This document shows positions 1 to 8,691 of a stretch of 64,000 bases of DNA, in pieces. Made by a program: the position numbers and the translations under genes. Numbering within the stretch: the stretch's first letter is position 1; the number at the start of each line of letters is the position of its first letter. The stretch lies in NCBI GenBank assembly GCA_035296965.1, contig DATGZX010000114.1, forward strand, positions 1 to 64,000, written 5' to 3'. The DNA is from DATGZX01 sp035296965. GTDB lineage: Bacteria; Planctomycetota; Planctomycetia; Gemmatales; Gemmataceae. A model generated the notes under the pieces. It made no database searches and was not told the origin of the DNA. It saw only the letters and a program-made list of their open reading frames with translations.

Positions 1-2232
1 CAGAATTTTCTTTACGTCCATCTGAATCGGGTGATCAAGCTGTATGACCTCAACATGCTTTACATCTCCGGCCCGGGCCACGGTGGACCTGCCCTGGTTG
101 CCAATGCCTATCTGGAAGGCACGTACAGCGAGGTTTATCCGAACATCAGTCAGGACGAGCCCGGAATAAAGCGGCTGTTCACGCAGTTTTCCTTCCCAGG
201 CGGCATTCCCAGCCACGTGGCGCCGGAAACGCCGGGTTCGATCCATGAGGGGGGTGAACTGGGCTACGCGTTATCGCACGCCTATGGTGCGGCGTTCGAT
301 AACCCGGATCTGATCGTTACCTGCGTTGTCGGCGATGGCGAAGCGGAGACCGGCCCGCTGGCCACCGGCTGGCACGGCAACAAGTTCCTCAACCCGGTGC
401 GCGACGGTTGTGTGCTGCCCATCCTGCACCTGAACGGCTACAAGATCGCCAATCCCACCGTGCTGGCCCGCATCAGCCACGAGGAGCTGGACGCCCTGAT
501 GCGCGGCTACGGCTACACGCCCCATTTCGTCGAAGGAGACGATCCGACCAAGATGCACCAGCTCCTGGCGCGCACTCTCGACCTCGCTATCGGCGAGATC
601 AAGGCCATTCAAGTTGACGCCCGAAAGAACGGCTTCAGCAAGCGCCCTCTCTGGCCGATGATCGTTTTCCGCAGTCCCAAGGGCTGGACGGGTCCGAAGG
701 AAGTCGACGGCCTGAAGTGCGAGGGTTACTGGCGCTCGCACCAGGTGCCGCTGTCCGACATGGAAAAGCCCGGGCACGTCCAGGTGCTCGAGGCCTGGAT
801 GAAGAGCTACAAGCCAGAAGAGTTGTTCGACAAGACCGGCCGCCTCATCCCGGAGCTGGCTGAGTTGCCGCCCCAGGGCGACAAGCGCATGAGCGCGAAC
901 CCGCACACCAACGGCGGTCTGCTGCTCAAGGACCTCAAGATGCCCGACTTCTGGGACTACGCGGTGGATGTGCCCAGCCCGGGCGCCAAGGACGCAGAGG
1001 CGACGCGCGAGATGAGTAGGTTCCTCCGCGACGTCATGAAGAACAATCTGCACAGCAAGAACTTCCGCCTGGTCAGCCCGGACGAGTCCAACTCTAATCG
1101 CTGGCAGGACGTCCTCGAAGTCACCAACCGCGCCTGGGTCGCCGAGACGTTGCCCTACGACGATCACCTCAACCCGGACGGCCGCGTCATGGAGGTCCTC
1201 AGCGAGCACCAGTGCCAGGGCTGGCTGGAGGGCTATCTGCTGACCGGGCGGCATGGCTTCTTCTCGTGCTATGAGGCGTTCATCCACATCATCGACTCGA
1301 TGTTCAACCAGCACGCCAAGTGGCTCAAGGTGTGCCATGAAATACCCTGGCGTCGGCCCATCGCATCGCTGAACTACTTGCTGTCCTCGCTCGTCTGGCG
1401 CCAGGACCACAACGGTTTCAGCCACCAGGACCCCGGCTTCATCGACCACATTGTCAACAAGAAAGCGGAGGTCATTCGCGTCTACCTGCCCCCGGACGCG
1501 AATACGCTGCTGAGCGTGACCGACCACTGCCTGCGCAGCCGCAACTACGTCAACCTGGTCGTGGCGGGTAAGCAGCCGGCCCCCCAGTGGCTGAGCATGG
1601 ACCAGGCGGTCAAGCACTGCACCGCCGGCCTTGGCATCTGGGAGTGGGCCAGCAACGACAAGGGCGGCGAACCGGACGTGGTGATGGCCTGCTGCGGCGA
1701 CGTGCCCACCCTGGAAACCCTCGCCGCCGTGGAGTTGCTGCGCGAGCACCTCCCTGAGCTGAAGGTGCGCGTCGTCAACGTAGTGGATCTGATGAAATTG
1801 CAGCCGGCAAGCGAGCACCCACACGGCCTGAGCGACCAGGACTTCGACAGCCTTTTCACCAAGGACAAGCCGATAGTCTTCGCGTTCCACGGCTACCCGT
1901 GGCTGATCCACCGCCTGGCCTACCGCCGCACCAACCACAAGAACCTGCACGTGCGCGGCTACAAGGAGGAGGGCACGACCACGACGCCGTTCGACATGGT
2001 GGTGCTCAACGATCTGGACCGCTTCCACCTGGTCATGGACGTCATCGACCGACTGCCCCAACTGGGCGCTCGAGCCGCGTACTTCAAGCAGGCGCTGCGC
2101 GACAAGCTGATCGAGCACAAGCAGTACATCTGCAAGCACGGCGACGACATGCCGGAAATCGCCGGCTGGCGGTGGGGTCAGGCGCGGCAGGTCGGTACTC
2201 GGGCCACATCAACCGAGGGAGACAACGTGTAA
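1..2232 (+). CDS. xfp: Xylulose-5-phosphate/fructose-6-phosphate phosphoketolase, 5' end outside window
   Basis: Thiamine-diphosphate enzyme that cleaves xylulose-5-P (and often fructose-6-P) with phosphate to acetyl-P plus glyceraldehyde-3-P (or erythrose-4-P), in the cytoplasm. The reading frame is open from base 1 and already reads the family sequence NRVIKLYDLNMLYISGPGHG, so the GTG at 31 is an internal Val and the true start lies upstream; roughly 50-60 N-terminal residues are missing against a usual length near 790. Visible are the ISGPGHGGPA motif, the ThDP-binding GDGEAETGP stretch (about 301-375), and the C-terminal phosphoketolase domain ending at 2232. It is the first gene of a plus-strand metabolic block. 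No acetate kinase gene is visible in the window to use the acetyl-P. Assignment is very secure; substrate preference cannot be read from sequence. Confidence 0.96.
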   Translation, partial: QNFLYVHLNRVIKLYDLNMLYISGPGHGGPALVANAYLEGTYSEVYPNISQDEPGIKRLFTQFSFPGGIPSHVAPETPGSIHEGGELGYALSHAYGAAFDNPDLIVTCVVGDGEAETGPLATGWHGNKFLNPVRDGCVLPILHLNGYKIANPTVLARISHEELDALMRGYGYTPHFVEGDDPTKMHQLLARTLDLAIGEIKAIQVDARKNGFSKRPLWPMIVFRSPKGWTGPKEVDGLKCEGYWRSHQVPLSDMEKPGHVQVLEAWMKSYKPEELFDKTGRLIPELAELPPQGDKRMSANPHTNGGLLLKDLKMPDFWDYAVDVPSPGAKDAEATREMSRFLRDVMKNNLHSKNFRLVSPDESNSNRWQDVLEVTNRAWVAETLPYDDHLNPDGRVMEVLSEHQCQGWLEGYLLTGRHGFFSCYEAFIHIIDSMFNQHAKWLKVCHEIPWRRPIASLNYLLSSLVWRQDHNGFSHQDPGFIDHIVNKKAEVIRVYLPPDANTLLSVTDHCLRSRNYVNLVVAGKQPAPQWLSMDQAVKHCTAGLGIWEWASNDKGGEPDVVMACCGDVPTLETLAAVELLREHLPELKVRVVNVVDLMKLQPASEHPHGLSDQDFDSLFTKDKPIVFAFHGYPWLIHRLAYRRTNHKNLHVRGYKEEGTTTTPFDMVVLNDLDRFHLVMDVIDRLPQLGARAAYFKQALRDKLIEHKQYICKHGDDMPEIAGWRWGQARQVGTRATSTEGDNV

Positions 2233-2254
2233 CCACCAGGGAGGCCAACAACGG

Positions 2255-2272
2255 CCACCAGCGCGCTGGTGG
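2255..2272. terminator. GC-rich hairpin after phosphoketolase
   Basis: A perfect 18-bp palindrome (CCACCAGCG/CGCTGGTGG) lies 23 bases after the phosphoketolase stop and is followed by ATCTTCTC rather than a clear T run. It may be a weak terminator or processing site. Confidence 0.35.
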
Positions 2273-2371
2273 ATCTTCTCGAGAAAGCGAGGTAGGCAAC
2301 TTCGGGAACGACAAAGCGCTGCCTTGAGGTGAGCGATCCTCAGCCGGTAGCAGAGGTAGTAACAGGAAATT

Positions 2372-2818
2372 ATGGATGCAACCATCATTACGGCGGTCGC
2401 GGCGGCTGGCGGGTCACTGGTGGGCGCCGCGGTGACCATCGTCACCACCTGGATCACGCAGCGCACGCAGGCGGTCCACGCCGAGCGGGAAGAAACGCGG
2501 CGCCACCGCGAGACGATGTACGGGGAATTCATTACGGAGGCTTCGCGCTTGGCCGTGGAGGCATCCAGCCACTCGCTGGAAGGACCCGATACGTTCGTGA
2601 AGCTCTATGGGATTACCGGCCGCATTCGGCTTGTGGCCACGGATCCGGTCCTGGCGGCGGCCGAAGCCTGCATCCGCGAAATCGTTGACCTCTATGCCAA
2701 GCCGAACATGACGGTCGAACAAATTCGCCTGGCTTTCGAACGGGATCGACTCGACCCGATCAGGGATTTCAGCGTCGCCTGCCGGAAGGAACTTCTTGAG
2801 ATAGCCGGCGGCGGCTGA
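2372..2818 (+). CDS. Small membrane-anchored hypothetical protein
   Basis: A 148-residue protein. Residues about 4-26 form a hydrophobic segment rich in Ala, Gly, Val and Thr, probably one membrane anchor. The remainder is charged and helical (RTQAVHAEREETRRHRET), typical of a short coiled region on the cytoplasmic side. The start ATG follows AACAGGAAATT, a usable ribosome-binding site. The stop TGA (2816-2818) overlaps another ATG. I do not recognise the family. It sits between phosphoketolase and a broken phosphorylase-like remnant in a same-strand run, so it may have been part of that metabolic operon. No catalytic motif is visible. Confidence 0.7.
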   Translation: MDATIITAVAAAGGSLVGAAVTIVTTWITQRTQAVHAEREETRRHRETMYGEFITEASRLAVEASSHSLEGPDTFVKLYGITGRIRLVATDPVLAAAEACIREIVDLYAKPNMTVEQIRLAFERDRLDPIRDFSVACRKELLEIAGGG

Positions 2819-2847
2819 TGGGGCATGATGGACTACGGAGAAAGGAA

Positions 2848-3110
2848 ATGTCTATGAGCACCATGCAGAAAGTCTCCATTCCACGGGCTCCGAGCCCCGA
2901 CGGCTGGGCGGAATTCCTCCAGCAGTACGGGTGCGGCCCGGTGGAGTTCACCGGGGCAGACAACGCGCTCGACGAGCGGCACCTGTCGGCTGTTCGGCCA
3001 CGGCCGCGCCGAGTGCCGGCGCCGCATCGCCGAGCTGCTAGAAAGCACCGGCCTGGCGCCCTTCGCCGATAGGCCGGCCGGCAAGCTGTCCGGCGGCATG
3101 AAACAGAAGC
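2848..3110 (+). pseudogene. Chimeric remnant: phosphorylase-like N-terminus joined to a decayed RbbA ATPase fragment
   Basis: The first part (2848-2986, ATG preceded by GGAGAAAGGAA) encodes about 46 residues ending DNALDERHL, which resembles the N-terminus of glycogen/starch phosphorylases (typically DxLYERHL). The match then breaks. Bases 2987-3110 match 5011-5134 of the intact ABC transporter gene over exactly 124 bp with scattered substitutions. In that gene's frame they read RLFGHGRAEC...RRRIAELLEST...LSGGMKQK, including an ABC signature motif. The ABC fragment is out of frame with the phosphorylase-like part, whose frame stops at 3072. Seen: the duplication and the frame break. Inferred: deletion or recombination fused two former genes. 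The phosphorylase assignment rests on a short stretch and is less certain than the ABC match. Confidence 0.75.
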
Positions 3111-3137
3111 ACTCACGTGAGGCTGGCGGAGGGAGCG

Positions 3138-4433
3138 ATGGGTGACGACCGGCCGACCGACCAGGAGCTTGACCAGCTCCAATGGACCACGGTCCTGTAC
3201 GACCTGCACGAGACGAACCCCGACAACGGCCTGGTCCGGGACAAGACCGACCCGGCCGCTCCGAGCAGCATCGCCGCCGACGGCCTGGCCCTCGCCAGCC
3301 TCCCGGTGGTCGCCGAGCACGGCGTGATCACCCGGCCGTTCGCGGCGAAGATCGCCCGCCGGCAGCTTCGGTTCCTGCACGACCTCCCGCAGGGACCGGA
3401 GCCGGACGCCTCCGGGTACAAGGGCTTCTTCTACCACTTCCTCGACCTCGAGACCGGCCGGCGAGTCTGGCAGTGCGAGCTGTCCACGGTCGACTCGGCG
3501 CTCTTGTTCGCGGGCGTGCTCACCGCCGCCGCCTACTTTGACCAGGACACCGCCGACGAGACCGAGGTCCGTCGGCTCGCCGACGCGCTCTACCGCCGGG
3601 CCGACTGGGACTGGGCGCGGGACCGCGGCCCGACGCTCACGCATGGCTGGAAGCCGGAGACCGGCTTCCTCCCCTACCGCTGGGAGGGCTACGACGAGGG
3701 GCTTCTTCTGTACGTGCTCGGCCTGGGCTCGCCGACCTACCCACTGCCACCGGAGAGCTACGCCGCCTACTGCTCGACCTACGAGTGGAAGGAGCTCTAC
3801 GGCCGGGAGCTGCTCTACTCCGGGCCGCTGTTCACCCACCAGCTGTCGCACCTGTGGATCGACTTCCGCGATCTCCGAGACGCGTTCATGCGCGACCACC
3901 GCAGCGACTACTTCGAGAACAGCCGGCAGGCGACCTTCGTGCAACAGGCGTACGCCGTGCAGAAACCGATGCAGTTCGCCGGCTACGGGGAGCACTGCTG
4001 GGGATTCACGGCGTGCGACGGTCCCGGCTGGGTCAAGCGGGTGGTCGGTGGGGTCGAACGGCAGTTCTTCGACTACATCGCCCGCGGCGCCCCGTTCGGC
4101 CCGGACGACGGCACCATCGCGCCGTGGGTCGTGGTTGCCTCGCTGCCGTTCGCCCCGGAGATCGTCGTCCCGACCGCGCGCCACCTGGCGGGCCTGAAGC
4201 TGGGCGGCAAGGATCGGCCCTACGGGTTCCGGTGCTCGTTCAACCAAACGTTCCGCGTGGACGACAGCCCGACGGGCTGGTGGGTGACGCCCTACCAATT
4301 CGGCATCGACCAAGGGCCGGTGGTGCTGATGATCGAGAACTACCGCACCGGCCTGATCTGGGACCTCATGCGCCTCAGCCCGCCGGTGGTCACGGGACTG
4401 CGGCGGGCCGGGTTCACAGGCGGCTGGCTATAG
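3138..4433 (+). CDS. Glycoamylase-domain protein (PF10091/COG5368, GH144-like)
   Basis: A 431-residue protein. Its sequence GYKGFFYHFLDLETGRRVW, the STVDSALLFAGVLTAAAYF stretch, WDWARDRGP, and a C-terminal SFNQTF...GWWVTPYQFGIDQGP are hallmarks of the glycoamylase domain shared by GH144 endo-beta-1,2-glucanases and cyclic beta-1,2-glucan synthases. Family knowledge suggests hydrolysis of beta-glucan, possibly beta-1,2. The ATG at 3138 is chosen because GGAGGG lies six bases upstream; an in-frame GTG at 3117 would begin inside the junction left by the upstream remnant. No signal peptide is visible, so the protein appears cytoplasmic, which is odd for a polysaccharide hydrolase and may mean the N-terminus was lost in the rearrangement. 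GC content is very high. Confidence 0.82.
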   Translation: MGDDRPTDQELDQLQWTTVLYDLHETNPDNGLVRDKTDPAAPSSIAADGLALASLPVVAEHGVITRPFAAKIARRQLRFLHDLPQGPEPDASGYKGFFYHFLDLETGRRVWQCELSTVDSALLFAGVLTAAAYFDQDTADETEVRRLADALYRRADWDWARDRGPTLTHGWKPETGFLPYRWEGYDEGLLLYVLGLGSPTYPLPPESYAAYCSTYEWKELYGRELLYSGPLFTHQLSHLWIDFRDLRDAFMRDHRSDYFENSRQATFVQQAYAVQKPMQFAGYGEHCWGFTACDGPGWVKRVVGGVERQFFDYIARGAPFGPDDGTIAPWVVVASLPFAPEIVVPTARHLAGLKLGGKDRPYGFRCSFNQTFRVDDSPTGWWVTPYQFGIDQGPVVLMIENYRTGLIWDLMRLSPPVVTGLRRAGFTGGWL

Positions 4434-4456
4434 CGCGGGCCGGGGGGAGGCGATTC

Positions 4457-4654
4457 ATGAGCGCGGGTGTGGTTCGGGACGGCCGGCAGATGAGGCGGCG
4501 GTGCATCCGGTCCGCCAAAGACTTCCCGACCTCCGAGACGTGTTGGCCGGCCCTGCCGCTGGCGGCACGGGTGGATCGTCCGGGCGAAAGTGTCACAGGA
4601 GTTCCCTGGGCGCGTGCGGGAATGGCCGGTTTCCAGGAGAGGTTTTCACCATGA
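4457..4654 (+). CDS. Possible small ORF translationally coupled to the ABC exporter
   Basis: A 65-residue reading frame beginning MSAGVVRDGRQMRRRC. A very strong ribosome-binding site (GGGGGGAGG, 4441-4449) precedes its ATG by seven bases, and its TGA overlaps the ATG of the next gene as ATGA (4651-4654), the usual layout of coupled genes. The product is Arg-rich with no recognised domain. In RbbA operons this place is often held by an HlyD-family adaptor, but this ORF is far too short and does not resemble one. It may be a leader peptide, a remnant or chance. Confidence 0.35.
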   Translation: MSAGVVRDGRQMRRRCIRSAKDFPTSETCWPALPLAARVDRPGESVTGVPWARAGMAGFQERFSP

Positions 4655-7479
4655 CCACCCATGACCACTCCCAGACCGGTAGCCAAACCAGCCCCACGCC
4701 GGTGGCATGCCTGCGGGACGTTTCCCTGGTGTACGGCAAGACGCGCGCCCTCGATGCGGTCAGCCTCGACCTGCCGCCCGGCTGCATGGTCGGACTGATC
4801 GGCCCGGACGGCGTGGGCAAGTCCAGCATGCTGGCGCTAATCGCCGGCGCCCGCCAAATCCAGCAGGGGCAGGTCGAGGTGCTCGGCGGCGACATGGCGG
4901 ATGCGGGCTTTCGCCGGGCGGCCTGCCCGCGCATCGCCTACATGCCGCAGGGCCTGGGCAAGAACCTCTACCCGACGCTGTCGGTGTTCGAGAACACCGA
5001 CTTCTTCGCCCGGCTGTTCGGCCAGGGCCGCGCCGAGCGCAAGCGCCGCATCGCCGAGCTGCTGGACAGTATCGGGCTGGGCCCCTTCCCCGACCGGCCG
5101 GCCGGCAAGCTGTCCGGCGGCATGAAACAGAAGCTCTGCCTGTGCTGCGCCTTGATTCACGACCCGGACCTGCTGATCCTCGACGAGCCGACGACCGGCG
5201 TCGATCCGCTGTCGCGCCGCCAGTTCTGGGAGCTGGTCGAGCGCATCCGGGCCAACCGGCCGGACATGAGCGTCCTGGTGGCGACCGCCTACATGGAGGA
5301 GGCCGCCCGCTTCGACTGGCTGGTGGCGATGGACGCCGGCCGCGTGCTCGCCACCGGCACGCCGGCTGAGCTGCTGGCGCGCACCGGGGCCCGGGACTTG
5401 GACTCGGCCTTTATCGCCCTCTTGCCGGAGGAGAAGCGCAGCGGTCACAAGGAGATCGCGATCCCTGCGCGCCCGCCGGGCGAGCACGAGGTGGTCATCG
5501 AGGCGCACGGCCTGACCCAGCGTTTCGGCAGTTTCACCGCGGTCGATCACGTCAACTTCAAAATCGAGCGGGGGGAGATCTACGGCTTCCTCGGCGCCAA
5601 CGGCTGCGGCAAATCGACGACGATGAAGATGCTGTGCGGCCTGCTGCCGCCCACCGAGGGGCAGGCCTGGCTGTTCGGCCAGCCGGTCGACGCCAACGAC
5701 ATCTCCGTCCGCAGCAAGGTCGGCTACATGTCGCAGGCCTTCTCGCTCTATTCCGAGCTGTCGGTGCGGCAGAACCTGGTCCTGCACGCCCAGCTCTTTG
5801 ACGTGCCCAAGGGCGAGATCCCCCAGCGCGTCGAAGAGACGGCCGCGCGGTTCGGCCTCGATGAGATCATGGAGACGCTGCCCGACTCACTCCCGCTGGG
5901 CCAACGGCAGCGCCTTCAGCTCGCCGTAGCGCTGATCCACCGGCCCGCCCTGCTGATCCTCGACGAGCCGACCTCGGGCGTGGACCCGGTGGCCCGGGAC
6001 GGCTTCTGGGAGCACCTGATCGACCTTTCCCGCCGCGACAAGGTCACCATCTTCGTCTCCACCCACTTCATCAACGAGGCCGCGCGCTGCGACCGCATCT
6101 CGCTAATGAGCGCCGGGAAGGTGCTGGTCATCGACACGCCGGACGGCGTGGCCAAGGGGCGGCACGCGGCGACACTGGAGGACGCCTTCATCGGCTACCT
6201 GGAAGAAGCGGAGGCGAAAAAACGGGCCGCCGAGCCGGCGGCGGCGCCAGCCGTGCCGGCCGAGGCGGGCGCGGCGGCGGGGCACGACGCCGGCCGGGGC
6301 CGAATCAGCTCCTGGTTCAGCCCGCAGCGGATGCTGAGCTGCAGCTACCGCGAGTTCCTCGAACTGACCCGCGACCCGATCCGCCTGACGATGGCCGGCC
6401 TGGGCAGCGTGATCCTGATGATCATCATGGGCTACGGTATCACATTAGACGTGGAGCACCTAAAATACGCCGTGCTGGACCGCGACCAGACGACCGTCAG
6501 CCGCGACTACACGATCAACATTGCCGGCTCGAGCCGCTACTTCACCGAGCGGCCGCCGGTCGCCAACTATGAAGAACTCGACCGGCGCATGCGGTCGGGG
6601 GAACTCAGCATGGTCCTCGAGATTCCCCCCGACTTCGGCCGCGACGTGGAGCGCTGGAGGGAGGGGGATAAGCCGGTGCGGATCGGCGTCTGGATCGACG
6701 GCTCTATGCCGCAGCGCGCCGAGACGATCCGGGGCTACGTGCAGGGCATGCACCTGCTCTGGCTCCAGGAAGTGGCCCGGCATCGACTTGGCCAGCGCCA
6801 ACAACTCGGCGTGGGTCAGCGCCAACTGGTTGCACCCGCTACGGTCGAGCTGCGGTACCGCTACAACCCCGACGTCAAGAGCCTGGTGGCGATGGTGCCG
6901 GCCGTCATCCCGCTGTTGCTGCTCCTGATCCCGGCCATGCTGGCGACGCTGTCGGTGGTCCGCGAGAAGGACCTCGGGTCAATCATTAACTTCTACGTCA
7001 CGCCGACGACACGCCTGGAGTTCCTGCTGGGCAAGCAGCTTCCCTACGTGGCCCTGGGATTTCTCAACTTCCTGCTGCTTACGGCGCTCGCGGTGACCCT
7101 CTTCGACGTACCCCTGAAGGGGGATTTCCTGACCGCGGCCGTCGCCGCGCTGCTCTACGTCGGCTGCTCCACCGGGATCGGGCTGCTCATCTCGACCCTG
7201 ACGCGCACCCAGGTGGCGGCGCTGTTCGCGACGGCCGTGCTCACCCTCGTCCCCGCCAGCAATTTCTGCGGCCTGACCGACCCGGTTTCTTCCCTGGAGG
7301 GTTTCGGGGCCCTGGTCGGGAAGGTTTACCCGACCAGCTATTACATCACGATCTCCCGCGGGACATTCAACAAGGCGCTGGGTTTTGCCGGCCTGTATGG
7401 CTCGTTCATCCCCCTGCTGATTGCCATCCCAGTGCTGATCGGGCTGAGCGCGGCGTTCTTGAAGAAACAGGAGGCCTGA
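4651..7479 (+). CDS. rbbA: RbbA-type ABC transporter: two ATPase domains fused to an ABC-2 permease
   Basis: A 942-residue fusion. ATPase 1 (about residues 10-240) has Walker A GPDGVGKSS, signature LSGGM and Walker B LLILDEPTTG. ATPase 2 (about 275-505) has GANGCGKST, a weak signature LPLGQ in place of LSGGQ, and LLILDEPTSG. An Ala/Pro/Glu-rich linker (about 515-550) leads to an ABC-2 membrane part with segments near LGSVILMIIMGYGI, AVIPLLLLLIPAMLATL and the C-terminus. This is the order of Escherichia coli RbbA/YhiH (911 aa). ATG 4651 follows AGGAGAGG. The next gene supplies a second permease, so the pair probably forms an exporter. Substrate is unknown; the HlyD adaptor usually encoded upstream is absent. 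Confidence 0.9.
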   Translation: MTTHDHSQTGSQTSPTPVACLRDVSLVYGKTRALDAVSLDLPPGCMVGLIGPDGVGKSSMLALIAGARQIQQGQVEVLGGDMADAGFRRAACPRIAYMPQGLGKNLYPTLSVFENTDFFARLFGQGRAERKRRIAELLDSIGLGPFPDRPAGKLSGGMKQKLCLCCALIHDPDLLILDEPTTGVDPLSRRQFWELVERIRANRPDMSVLVATAYMEEAARFDWLVAMDAGRVLATGTPAELLARTGARDLDSAFIALLPEEKRSGHKEIAIPARPPGEHEVVIEAHGLTQRFGSFTAVDHVNFKIERGEIYGFLGANGCGKSTTMKMLCGLLPPTEGQAWLFGQPVDANDISVRSKVGYMSQAFSLYSELSVRQNLVLHAQLFDVPKGEIPQRVEETAARFGLDEIMETLPDSLPLGQRQRLQLAVALIHRPALLILDEPTSGVDPVARDGFWEHLIDLSRRDKVTIFVSTHFINEAARCDRISLMSAGKVLVIDTPDGVAKGRHAATLEDAFIGYLEEAEAKKRAAEPAAAPAVPAEAGAAAGHDAGRGRISSWFSPQRMLSCSYREFLELTRDPIRLTMAGLGSVILMIIMGYGITLDVEHLKYAVLDRDQTTVSRDYTINIAGSSRYFTERPPVANYEELDRRMRSGELSMVLEIPPDFGRDVERWREGDKPVRIGVWIDGSMPQRAETIRGYVQGMHLLWLQEVARHRLGQRQQLGVGQRQLVAPATVELRYRYNPDVKSLVAMVPAVIPLLLLLIPAMLATLSVVREKDLGSIINFYVTPTTRLEFLLGKQLPYVALGFLNFLLLTALAVTLFDVPLKGDFLTAAVAALLYVGCSTGIGLLISTLTRTQVAALFATAVLTLVPASNFCGLTDPVSSLEGFGALVGKVYPTSYYITISRGTFNKALGFAGLYGSFIPLLIAIPVLIGLSAAFLKKQEA

Positions 7480-7482
7480 ACC

Positions 7483-8604
7483 ATGCGCGCCAAGAACATT
7501 CTGCACCTGGGCGTCAAGGAATTGTGGAGCCTGGCCCGCGACCCGATGATGCTCGTGCTGATCGTCTACGCCTTCACGCTGTCGATCTATTCGATCGCGA
7601 GCGGATTGCCGGACACGCTCCACCAGGCGCCCATCGCCATCGTGGACGAGGACCAGTCGCCGCTCTCACAGCGGATCGTCAACGCCTTCCAGCCACCGCT
7701 GTTTCTGCCGCCGAAGCTGGTGTCGCGGGAGGAGATGGACGCCCGGATGGACGCCGGGCTGGACACCTTCGCCCTCAACATCCCCCCCAAGTTCCAGGAG
7801 GACGTGCTGGCCGGGCGCTCGCCCGCGATCCAGCTCAATACCGATGCGACCCGCGTGGGGCAGGCGTTCTCCGGCAGCAGCTACGTGCAGACTATCGTCC
7901 ACGGCGAGGTGCAGACGTGGCTGCAGCGCTATCGGACCAGCTTCATAGCGCCGGTGGACGTGGAGGAGCGGCTGCGCTACAACCCCAACCTGAGCCGGTC
8001 CTGGTTCGGCGCCGTGGTGGCACTGATGGACCAGATCACCATGCTGTCGGTCCTGCTCACCGGCGCGGCCCTGATCCGCGAGCGCGAGCGCGGCACGGTC
8101 GAGCACCTGCTGGTGATGCCGGTGACGCCGTTCGAGATCATGACCAGCAAAATCTGGTCGATGGGGCTGGTGGTGCTCGTCGCCTCCGCCGTCTCCCTGA
8201 CCATCGTCGTGCAGGGCGTGCTGTCGGTGCCGGTCCAGGGTTCGGTCGCTCTGTTCCTGTGCGGCGCGGCGCTGCACCTGTTCGCCGCCACGTCGCTGGG
8301 CATGTTCCTGGCCACGTTCGCCCGCACGATGCCGCAGTTCGCCCTGCTGATGATCCTGGTGCTGCTGCCCTTGTTGATGCTCTCCGGCGGCATGACCCCG
8401 CGCGAGAGCATGCCTGAAGTGGTGCAGCAGATCATGCTGGGGGCGCCCACGACCCATTTCGTCATGCTGGCCCAGGGCATCCTGTTTCGCGGGGCGGGAC
8501 TGACCGTCGTCTGGCCGCAATTCCTCGCCCTCGCCCTGATCGGCGCAACCTTATTCAATATCGCCCTTGTACGCTTCCGCAAGACCATCGGGTCGATGGC
8601 GTGA
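7483..8604 (+). CDS. yhhJ: ABC-2 type permease, YhhJ family
   Basis: A 373-residue inner-membrane protein with an N-terminal membrane segment (LVLIVYAFTLSIYSIASG), a long periplasmic region (IAIVDEDQSPLSQRIVNAF onward) and a cluster of C-terminal membrane helices, including the conserved RERERGTVEHLLVMPVTP loop of ABC-2 permeases. It begins three bases after the stop of the ATPase-permease gene, and its AGGAGG ribosome-binding site overlaps the end of that gene, so the two are co-translated. The length matches E. coli YhhJ (about 375). It is the partner permease of the exporter; the cargo cannot be told from sequence. Confidence 0.9.
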   Translation: MRAKNILHLGVKELWSLARDPMMLVLIVYAFTLSIYSIASGLPDTLHQAPIAIVDEDQSPLSQRIVNAFQPPLFLPPKLVSREEMDARMDAGLDTFALNIPPKFQEDVLAGRSPAIQLNTDATRVGQAFSGSSYVQTIVHGEVQTWLQRYRTSFIAPVDVEERLRYNPNLSRSWFGAVVALMDQITMLSVLLTGAALIRERERGTVEHLLVMPVTPFEIMTSKIWSMGLVVLVASAVSLTIVVQGVLSVPVQGSVALFLCGAALHLFAATSLGMFLATFARTMPQFALLMILVLLPLLMLSGGMTPRESMPEVVQQIMLGAPTTHFVMLAQGILFRGAGLTVVWPQFLALALIGATLFNIALVRFRKTIGSMA

Positions 8605-8691
8605 GCGTGCCGCCGATGCCGTCGCGCCCGACGAGTCGTCCCGGGCACATGGGGTGACGACGCCTGCTCTCTCTGCTTCTGTAAATTGGTG

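Noticed and set aside
271..2139. 622-codon minus-strand frame opposite phosphoketolase
   Set aside because: Antisense shadow of a GC-rich gene; low-complexity Val/Arg/Leu product without family resemblance.
2769..4313. 514-codon minus-strand frame opposite the glycoamylase gene
   Set aside because: Shadow frame; the plus-strand product has clear family motifs and a ribosome-binding site.
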